Under the pieces are notes generated by a model that did no database searches, had not been told where the DNA came from, and worked only from the letters and a program-made list of their open reading frames with translations. A DNA stretch of 64,000 nucleotides, from positions 1,620,856-1,684,855 of the forward strand of contig JAVRFU010003718.1 of the NCBI GenBank assembly GCA_032717465.1, in the 5' to 3' direction. Every line of letters begins with the position of its first letter. The first letter of the stretch is position 1. A program made the position numbers and the translations under genes. This DNA comes from Coenobita brevimanus. Taxonomy: Eukaryota; Arthropoda; Malacostraca; Decapoda; Coenobitidae. Below are positions 55,818-64,000 of this stretch, in pieces.

Positions 55818-57490
55818 TTAGTGGTATTCAGATTTTTTATCAAAGGATGGCATTACTTTCTGGGAGGCTATCTTTGCTTTGATAAATCCATGTCTTCTTT
55901 CTTGACCATGAACTGAACCTGCGGCTTCTGTTGCTAGCTTGATTCCTCTCTCAACAGCTTGTGTGTGGCAAGGAAAGCTAGAAAAGTGACATTGATATTT
56001 TCCATCTGATGATGGAATGTCCTGCCATACAGAATGCCACAGCTGTTTCTCTGGTATTCCTTGCAGTACGAGTGGCTCCAAACGAGTCTCTTCTTGCCAA
56101 CTTATAGTTAAATCAGTGTAGTCAGTGGCCTCAAAGTTGATTTCAGGCGGCTTGAACTGCCGGACCGTATAAGTCAGAGTGAAGGATGATCTTGCATGAA
56201 GTATTCTGCGGACATCCACTTCTTAAACTGATGGGCGCTCATCTTCTAACACTGCCAGTAGAATGTTCTCCTTGTTAGCAAAAAATCCATTTTGACTGAT
56301 TACCTTACTGACAAGGTCACAAAGGTGATCTGGTAGATACCTAGTTGATGAGCAAAGTTTCCATAGATGGCGAGGGCCTTCAGAGCACGATGGTTTTGAT
56401 ATGACAGCAAACAAGACTGGAACATAAACCTGCACAACATACTAATGTGACTAAATTAGCTGAAGGCTTCTTGGTTCTGATATACAGGCGCATCGGTCTA
56501 CAAGCAGTTGTTAACCACTGTGAATGAACAAGGGGACCACGACGATGGTTTGCCAGATCTTCGTTACAATAGCCAGTGGGGACTGCTCCACTCATTTCAT
56601 ACATTACTTCTGGTCAGTACTCAACTGAGACAAATCTATTTGTGGAAGTTTGGGTCCAGGTATTGGCTACAAATCTATGACTGAAGCATTACATTTCATT
56701 AGCAAGGTGCCAACAGGTCCCCAGAATGCCTTGGGTCCATGTGTCATTCAATCAAGCTTGGTGGCGAAGAGGCAGTTTGTTAATATGCAGCAGGCAGATG
56801 AACCACTGTAAAGGTTTCTGGAAATGTTGCTCGAGTAATCTTATAATACCTCCTTTGGCTCCGGTGTTCACTGCTGTTCCGTCACACCCAATATCAAAGG
56901 ATTGTTCCATCAAACCCAATAGCAATCACTCTGTCTTGGTCAATACTGGAAGAAGATAGGTAGCTGGTAATACTCTCAACAGTATCAACAGTTTTACTTG
57001 ACACTAGTGTAATATGACCAATGTAAATTAATTCATGCTCTGTCAACATAACAATGTGCTCTTCCTTTACTCTGGTACAGTATGGTACATTTTATTGTCT
57101 CTCTTTTCCATAACACAAGTAAGGTCATTTCTACCATCAAAATAAAGGCCAACATCGAAATGAAGTGGTGAATTGTCTTTTTTTGAGAACTGCCTTCTCA
57201 TGTTTCCCTCTCTCATCTAATTTTGCTATGATCTACTATTGCAGATGAGTCAATATGATCAATAATCCTGCAATACAGCTGAACAAATGGCAGCACCTGC
57301 TTGACCTGATGGTCCTCTTCTGTCACATTCTCTTGGAAGCGACTGTCTCATCTGATAACTGACTGGTTTGTTTCTTTTCTAGGAGGAGCATCAACTTCCT
57401 TCTTTTCAAGTGGCTTGCCATCTGAGTCATTCTCCGAGTCAGTTTCTTTCTCACAATAATCATATGGCCGGTCCATTGTAGCCTGTGATG
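55818..57490 (-). pseudogene. Unknown arthropod-type gene, 3' portion, split by nested retroelements
   Basis: The minus strand encodes, through several frameshifts, an acidic stretch (KETDSENDSDGKPLEKKEVD, about 57440), IGCDGTAVNTGAKGG (about 56895-56862), PLQWFICLLHINKLPLRH, EMSGAVPTGYCNEDLANHRR (56604-56380), HLWKLCSSTRYLPDHLCDLV, and in an open 133-codon frame (56219-55818) FPCHTQAVERGIKLATEAAG with HGFIKAKIASQKVMPSFDKK before a stop. I recall such HTQAVER/DGTAVNTG proteins as an uncharacterised multi-copy family in arthropods, possibly transposon-derived; I cannot name a function. The 5' part of the same gene is at 63086-63540. Confidence 0.55.
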
Positions 57491-57499
57491 CCAGTGGTT

Positions 57500-58641
57500 G
57501 TAGTAGTTGTTCCCTAGGCAGTCTGGCCGAACAGCCCCGAGTCCCTTAGGAAGGCCATGGCCGAGACCGGGCTTTCCCACAGAGCTCTCAGAGAGTGTAT
57601 GTTGTGTTGTTGGCGTAGGTGATTGTGTGCAATGCAGTCTTCCATAATGTGCTTAATAGTATGGGGTGCTGTGTTGCATCCTAGACAGGCATCTGTGACG
57701 GAGTCATCCAGCCTCTTCTGATAGCTTAAGAGGGCTGGATGGTGCCCACATCTAAGCCTGGCTAGGTGGACCCTGTCCTCACGAGGGAGATAGGATTCAG
57801 AGGGGTGGATGGCAGGAGGCCGTGCATGTAGGTGTGTATTGTCTTTAAGTGACTGAATGGAGCGGTGAGTGATCTGAGTGTGGATATGCTTCTGGAAGCT
57901 GGTCTGAGGTAGGCGAGGGGGGAGAGATGACAGTATTTGTGTATGGCATTGTGTGCTGGGTGTTGTTTTGATGTTCCTTGGTGTGTGTGGATGTGCTGCC
58001 AAGTAATACAGTGGATGCTGTGGGTTTGTGGAGGCTGCAGCAAGAAACTGGGTGCCTCTCATGTCTAGGTGATCCTTGACTTTGAGGACTTTGGTTTTTT
58101 GATGTTAGTGGTCTGTGGGTGTAGTAGCTGTGCAGCCTGTGATTATTTTTAGGGCCTTGTTCTGTATGGTCTGTAGTGTGTTGTAGTGTGTTTTGGTGAG
58201 GTTAGAAGCCCAGGCAGGGCTTGCATAATTCATCACTGAACGTATGTATTGTTTGTATACTGTGGTGGTGGTTTCTTTGTTGTGTTCGGATGTTGTAAGG
58301 GCAAGTGACCTTAAAGCATTGAGTCTTGGTGTTCTTTTATTTTTAATGTTTGTGATGTGTTGTTTAAATGACATTGATGTGTTGTATGTTACACCAAGGA
58401 TTTTGGGTGTGTGTGTGTGTTTGTGTGTGGTAGGGGTGTGTTGTTTATGGTGAGGTGTGGGATGTGACTGTGTTCTTCTGTTCAGTTTGTGAGAAGGGTC
58501 ACTGTAGATTTGGCTGGGGTTATTTCAAACCTGTTTGTGGTGAATCATTCATGTAGTGTATTGAGGTAAGGCTGAATGATGTGTGCAGCTGTGTTTGCAT
58601 TTTGGTGTGTACATGTGTTATATCATCTGCATAGGAAGCTA
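57500..58641 (-). pseudogene. Jockey-superfamily retrotransposon C, 3' half
   Basis: On the minus strand the catalytic YADD is at about 58633-58622, followed by FEITPAKSTVTLLTN, a frame 58374-58105 with KQYIRSVMNYASPAWASNLT and TIQNKALKIITGCTATTP, and a frame 58062-57514 with REDRVHLARLRCGHH and CLGCNTAPHTIKHIMEDC, the C-terminal Cys/His motif of jockey-type RTs. Its N-terminal RT half is at 62672-63084; element B copy 2 lies between them. It interrupts the unknown gene whose parts flank it at 57490 and 63086. Confidence 0.8.
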
Positions 58642-58833
58642 TGTATTTACCTATTTGTATTTACCTATTTGCAGTATACAGGAATTGAGCAATGCTCGTG
58701 TTGTCCTGTCTCCATATCCACATTTATCAAGTCTACCTTTACACACATGAATGTTTTTCTCATGCACCACCTCTTTGTCTAAGTCGTTCCAAATATTTAA
58801 GAATATACCTAATTGTGATATACACGGAATGTA

Positions 58834-60804
58834 CTATGCTCGTGGGTTTCCGTCGCTGTTTCTCAATAAGTCGAATTTAACTTTAAACTCGTTTATGTTT
58901 TTAGACTGGACGATCTCTTTGTCCAGGCTATTCCATAAGTCTATACTTCTGTAAGGAAAGCTATATTTCTTGATATCCTTCAAGCAGCTTGACTTTTTCA
59001 ATTTCATTCCATGTCCTCTTGTTGCTCTCTTATCCCATACAAACAGATCTTCTTTGTCAATTTTATCTACTCCCACCATGGTCCTGAACACCGCAATCAT
59101 GTCTCCCGTCTTTCTCCTTTCCTCTAACGAAGGCAAATCCAGTTTTTCCAGCCTCTCTCTGTATGACAGGTCTGTCAGACTGGGGACCATCTTGGTTGCT
59201 GTTCTTTGTATTCTCTCAATCTTGTTTATATCTTTCTTTTTGTGTGGGCACCACACTACCGCTGCATATTCTAACCTGGGGCGGATCATGGCCACTATCA
59301 ATTTTTTCATCATTTCCTCATCCATATAATGAAATGCTACTCTTATGTTAGTCAAGAGCTTATAAGTCTCTCCAACTATCTTGTTAATGTGCTTTTCTGG
59401 TGACAAACTATCTTGGACCAGCACTCCCAAATCTTTCTCTTCTCTCCTTTTTGTGATTAATTCATTACCCAAAAAATAATTCAGTGATGGTCTCCTGGTA
59501 CTTTTACCCATTTCCAATATTTTACATTTCTTTACATTAAATTTCATTTCCCACGTCCGGCTCCAATTGTGTATCCTATCCAAATCCTCCTGCAGTATTT
59601 TACAATCCTCCTCAACCTCTATCTTCCTCAAGATCTTTACATCATCAGCAAACAGACTCGCATAACTGTTCACTCCATCTACCATATCATTTACATAAAT
59701 CAGGAACATTACTGGCGCCAACACTGAGCCTTGAGGGACTCCACTTGTTACTTCCCTCCATCCAGACATCTTTTCCTTTATTACTGTCCTCATTTGTCTG
59801 TCTCTCAAAAAGTCTCTCATCCATTCCAGAAGTTTCCCCTTTAGTCCTCCTATATATTCTAGTTTCCACATTAGTCTCTTATGAGGTACCTTGTCAAAGG
59901 CCTTCTCTAAGTCTAAGTACACACAATCCACCCAACCATCTCTCTCCTGTACCACATCAATCGCTCTTGAGTAAAAGCTCAACAAGTTTGAAACACATGA
60001 CCTTCCACTTCTGAATCCAAACTGACATTCAGCCAAAATATTCATCTCTTCCAGATATTTTATCCATCTGTCTTTCAGGATTCTCTCACACAATTTTGCG
60101 ACCATGCTGGTTAGAGACACTGGTCTATAATTCAGGGGTTCTTCCCTGTTTCCTCCCTTGTACATTGGTACCACATTTGCCCTCTTCCATTCTTTTGGCA
60201 CTTTCCCCTCTTCCAGTGAGCATACAATTAAGCTGTGAATTTTATCCGCCAGTTGTTCTCTGCATTCCTTCAGTACCCAATTAGAAATTCCATCAGGTCC
60301 TGGGGCTTTCCTTACATCTTGAGTTTCCAGTAATTTATACACTTCCTGCACCTCCACTTTTATATCTTTCATCACCGGAACATTTCTAATCACTCCCTCC
60401 CCTTCCACAAGCTCCTTTTCTTTAGTGAAAACTGACTGGAAACGTTTGTTCATTATTTCTGCTTGCATTGCCGCATCATTAAAGACCTCTCCATCTACTT
60501 TCAGTTTGGTGATTCCTTCCTTTTGTTTCAGTTTGCCATTAACAAATCTATAAAACAGTTTGGGTTCATCCTTGCATTTGTCAATTATACCTTTTTCAAA
60601 ATTCCTTTCTTCTTCCCTACGTATTCTTGTGTATTCGTTTCTTGTTCTTTTATATTCTTCCTTTGTTCTGTCGTTACCTCTCTTTCTCCAATTGTTCCAC
60701 GCCTTATCTCTCTCTTTTTTGGCTATCATACACCTTCTATTAAACCACTCCTTTTTCCTGTTTTCTTTCCCTCTTACTCTTGGTACAAATTTTTCCACTC
60801 CCAA
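58834..60804 (-). pseudogene. Reverse transcriptase part of retrotransposon B copy 2
   Basis: About 656 codons open after the frameshift, containing all RT blocks ([72 protein letters not shown]) and the tail LEYAAVVWCPHKKKD, ending GNPRA as in copy 1. It has no start codon of its own in the natural position. The FADD active site is intact. Differences from copy 1 are few (for example LMWKL for LLWKL, KTGDM for KRGDM). Confidence 0.88.
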
Positions 60805-60815
60805 ATTATAGAGGT

Positions 60816-62657
60816 CTAGAAAGATATCCCACTTCCTCTGTATCTCTCTTGTTTCTCTGAATTTTCTCCAATCCGCATTTTCAAAAAGTTTCTCAATCCT
60901 GTAAAATTTGCTTTGCCAAAGTTGTATCTTCCCTGTCTATGAAGCTCGTCTCTTGGCTCGACGTTTCCTATTAACATCTGGAACTCAATGACCACGTGAT
61001 CACTTTTTCCCAAAGGACAGAGATATTCCAATGATTCTATTACATCAGGTTCTTTGGTGAACAGTAAATCTAACCTTGCTGGTGTGTCCTCACCTCGAAA
61101 CCGTGTCTCTTCTTTGACCCACTGCGTCATCACATTATTCATTATTATATTTAATAACATAGTACCCCACGAATCCTCGCCGCCTCCCGAGTACCATTCC
61201 TCCCAGTTCACCTCTTTACAATTAAAGTCACCCACCAAAATTATATTATTGCTTTTCTCAATTATTTTTTGCAAGTAGCTAGCCATATCTGACAACATCT
61301 CATGGTATTCGTCATCCTTCCATGCTCTCGTCTTTGGGGGAACATACACTACCGCCATATCTCTCTTAACATTCTCTCCAGTTTCTAATTTCATATATAT
61401 CACTTCAGCCCTGCCTTCTCCCATTTCCACAGTATCTACATTTATGTTGTTCTTCACTGCTATCATCACTCCTCCTCCCTTTTTTTCTTTTCTGTCTTTT
61501 CTCCACAGTTTGTATTTACCATCTCCCAAATGAACATCAATATCTTCTCTTAATTTGGTCTCTACAAAGCACAGGACATCAGGTTCATGTTCTCTCAAGA
61601 AATCATTAATTTCGATCCTTGTCGATATGAAACCATCAACATTAGTATATATCACCTTCAAATTATTTTTGACATTATTAATACCCTCTTCTCTCCTACT
61701 CTCTGTCCGTACCACTTCCTCAACTTCTGATCTTTCACAACCATCCCCCCTAATTTCCTTCACTTCTATTTCCTTAAATACCATTTCCTTACTTTCATAT
61801 CCAATACTCTCCAAAAAAGTATTACGTTCTTCCTCTGTCCTCTTATCATTTTTTTCCTTTACTTCTTCCTTTAATGATTTTAAAGCTTCTCTTTCTTCTT
61901 CATTCAGATCTTTTCTTATTATAATATTTTCCATCCCTGCCTCTTTGCTTAATTTCCAGGTCACTTTAAGTATCTCATTTATTACACTTTCTGATGTAAA
62001 CTTGACTCTCATTGGTCTTGTTTCCCCTTTCTTATAAGGCCCTATCCTCCTTACTTCCTCAATTTCTTTTACCCACTTGTTTCCTTCGGGGTCAATCTTG
62101 CCTAATATTCCTCTGACCATGTTCGTGTCTCTCTCGAGTCTTGCGAACCTAACCTTTTCTTCCTCTTCCCTGTTTCCAAATACTATCACACATCTGTTCC
62201 TTTCTACAGTTTCTCTCACTATTTTCTCTTTTTTCTTCAGTATTTTCACTACATTTTCTTCCATTTCTTTCTTGTTCATTTCCCTTTCTTCCTGGATGAT
62301 CTCTCTTAAGCTGACCACTTCTTTCTGTTCTTCCTCTACGTGTGCCCACTTTGCCTTGTGTTCTTCTAGTACATTACTCACCTTCTCCGTTTTATTAGTA
62401 CTCTCTTCAAGTTTCCTCCTCAGTTCAACATTTTCCCGCTTCAAATTCTTAATCTCTTCATTGGCTGTTTCGTTGGACTGGATTAGACTCTGTATGGTGG
62501 TTTCCGTATTTCCTGACACATCCTTTATCACTAGATTCTCTACTTTTTTTTCGAGTTCACTAATCCTCATAATTAATGTTTTCACCAGGTCCATGACATT
62601 AGTATTAGCATCAAATCCTTGAAATTCCATTCCCTCATTGTTTACATTTTCGGCCAT
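60816..62657 (-). pseudogene. ORF1-ORF2 fused frame of retrotransposon B copy 2
   Basis: From the ORF1 ATG at 62657 the frame runs through the coiled coil and RNA-binding part, then, because of a two-base loss in the T/G run near 61815 (T6G2 against T7G3 in copy 1), passes straight into ORF2 (ERNTFLESIGYESKEMVFKE). It continues through a complete endonuclease (ILVGDFNCKEVNWEEW, GKSDHVVIEF) to a frameshift near 60885, where a T run is one base shorter than in copy 1. The codon that is TAA in copy 1 is GAA here (DDEYHEM). The frame can be extended upstream to 62675 using element C sequence. Confidence 0.85.
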
Positions 62658-62671
62658 CTTTAACGTACCGA

Positions 62672-63084
62672 TCAAGGTGTGTGGGGTGTGGGTATGTCGT
62701 GCATGTATAGGTTAAAGAGTGTAGAGGACAAAACAGATCCTTGGGTGATGCCGTTTGTGAAGTTTCTGATGTTGGAAGACTGACTGGCAAATGTTACGTG
62801 TGCACATCTGCCTGCTAAGTAGTCTGCCAACCATTTTTTTGTGTTATTGTGCATGTTTGTGTTGAGTATTTTGTTTGTGAGGTTGTGGCGGGGGATGGCA
62901 TCAAAAGCTTTGCTAATGTCTAGTGTGATTAGGAGTGTTCTGTGTGGTGGCCTAGCTGAATTCATGCCATCGAAAACTCTCTGTGTAAGGTCAGTAAGAA
63001 GGGTGTTTGTGGAGTGCAGTGGCCTAAAGCCATGTTGTGACTGGGCTAGGGGCCAGTGCTGAAAGGTGCTGTTTTTCATTTTGT
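62672..63084 (-). pseudogene. Jockey-superfamily retrotransposon C, N-terminal RT half (5'-truncated)
   Basis: The frame from 63079 reads [58 protein letters not shown], that is, RT blocks up to the palm, and then meets element B copy 2. The next expected block (YADD) is at 58.63 kb. No endonuclease is present, so element C was 5'-truncated when it inserted. Confidence 0.8.
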
Positions 63085-63085
63085 T

Positions 63086-63540
63086 TTCTGTTCTCCCTTA
63101 CAGTTAGCCTCTGAGTTACTGTTACATCAAGTGCACCAATTATCATCTTCCTTGTAGATTGCTGGTCAGTCAAAAATTCCTGCTCGCACTTAGGAACTTC
63201 CTTTTCCTTTTCACAGTGGCATCTGGAAGAGTCGACACATTTACAAGAAGCTATGTCAGAAAGTTTCATGGCTTCCTTCATGAATTGGTCTAACATGTCC
63301 TCACAGGAGTCTGTTCCGTTTCTTCCTTTCATTGGCTTCAAACGTCTAAGGTGCTTCTGGTAGTATACTTTGACTCGAGTGATGATGCAGTAATGATGAC
63401 ATGTAGGAATGCTGGCCTTTTTCCAAATCTCTTCCACTTGTACTGCTACATAGAAAACAATTCACTTGAGGATTTTTTACTCCTTCTTGAATTAGTTGGC
63501 ATCTTTTCTGCAACAAAGCTTGAACAATATCCTCATAAGT
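63086..63540 (-). pseudogene. Unknown arthropod-type gene, 5' portion
   Basis: On the minus strand 63540-63430 encodes PTYEDIVQALLQKRCQLIQE and NCFLCSS, then a frame to about 63085 reads VEEIWKKASIPTCHHYCIIT, YYQKHLRRLKPMKG, a cysteine cluster ASCKCVDSSRCHCEKEKEVP (C-x-C-x5-C-x-C) and FLTDQQSTRKMIIGALDVTV. It runs directly into element C and continues beyond it at 57490. No function was recognised. 63540-64000 contains no supported feature. Confidence 0.5.
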
Positions 63541-64000
63541 AGGCAGTGTATTATGAGTAAGCTATTTTGGTGGGCCAAATATGGGGCTTTCAGTACTTCT
63601 CCGTATTTTAAGTTTTCCTTTACTTTTCAATGACATCATATCTCAGACTTTTCTAGCACTTTAAGATATGTGGACATATCAGTCTCAAGCAAAAATAGAT
63701 TGAAAGATGCCTGCATTAAGAATTGTATCAACCCTGAAAATACAAAAAAGGAAAATATTCAATGCTCCTGAGGCCAGTGAAGATTCTAAGACAGTTTATA
63801 TTTTTTTATGGAAAGTTTATTTTATCATGTCACAACTTCTGAGCACCCATGGCACTTGATATCTAAAAATGTAATTTTTCACTCCATCCAAATGGGCATG
63901 GTTCCCCCAATCGTAAGTCTGGGAAACGAAGAAGCAGGGGAAGATGATCGCTACCTAGGTACGAGCCAAGGGAAAATTCAGCCTCTATGAATCTCGACTC

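Larger units (their letters stand above)
58642..62658 (-). mobile_element. Non-LTR retrotransposon B, copy 2, inverted
   Basis: It matches copy 1 (38.8-42.8 kb) nearly base for base on the opposite strand, including the 3' tail of AAATAGGTAAATAC repeats (here 58642-58672). It is 5'-truncated at the ORF1 start, lacking the 5' UTR. It inserted into element C about 8 bases before the YADD codons. Confidence 0.92.

Overview
This window looks like repeat-dense animal nuclear DNA, most likely from an arthropod and plausibly a decapod crustacean. I infer this from the mix of jockey/CR1-like, RTE-like, I-like and BEL/Pao retroelements, the very heavy microsatellite and minisatellite content, and piggyBac, Harbinger and hAT transposons. 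No taxon-diagnostic host gene is visible. There is no prokaryotic gene organisation: nearly every long reading frame is either mobile-element coding sequence or an artefact of tandem repeats.

Layout. 1-4.2 kb: decayed two-ORF non-LTR retrotransposon (minus strand). 4.5-8.8 kb: back-to-back simple repeats and minisatellites, with a small TTAA-flanked MITE at 6.1 kb. 8.9-12.2 kb: RTE-type 3' ends, a run of strong hairpins, a palindromic piggyBac-like MITE and a 950 bp Harbinger-like element that keeps a MADF-domain exon. 12.7-16.7 kb: an antisense jockey-like 3' end, then a polyA-tailed jockey-like element with an unbroken endonuclease-reverse transcriptase of about 985-999 codons. 17-23 kb: an RTE-type element bounded by an 88 bp target duplication with an antisense SINE-like piece inside it, plus a second SINE copy. 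23-38 kb: minisatellites, retroelement fragments, a hAT MITE with a perfect 8 bp duplication, a motif array interrupted by a 3.4 kb piggyBac element, and four candidate minus-strand host exons, two of which are recognisable duplicates of each other. 38.6-42.8 kb: a nearly full-length copy (B1) of a CR1/jockey-like element. 43-44 kb: a CCA-rich minisatellite. 44.1-55.7 kb: a BEL/Pao LTR retrotransposon inserted into an RNase H-bearing I-like element, with tRNA-derived SINEs on both sides. 55.8-63.5 kb: a three-level nest, in which an old gene of unknown function is split by a jockey-like element that is itself split by a second, inverted copy (B2) of the CR1/jockey-like element.

How the parts relate. 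The window is a record of serial transposition. Several insertions can be dated or ordered from the sequence alone: the BEL LTRs differ at 2 of 959 positions, the RTE target duplication at 1 of 88, B1 and B2 remain almost identical, and piggyBac sits in a repeat whose empty-site paralogues survive nearby. The BEL element has very young LTRs but a heavily broken pol, so it was probably copied in trans. B1 and B2 carry different single disabling lesions.

I found no confident complete host gene and no tRNA, rRNA or CRISPR. The best leads for something not explained by known repeats are the duplicated candidate exons (28.7 and 37.3 kb), the split unknown gene (55.8-63.5 kb), the hairpin cluster (9.3-10.2 kb) and the 19 bp motif confined to 17-37 kb.
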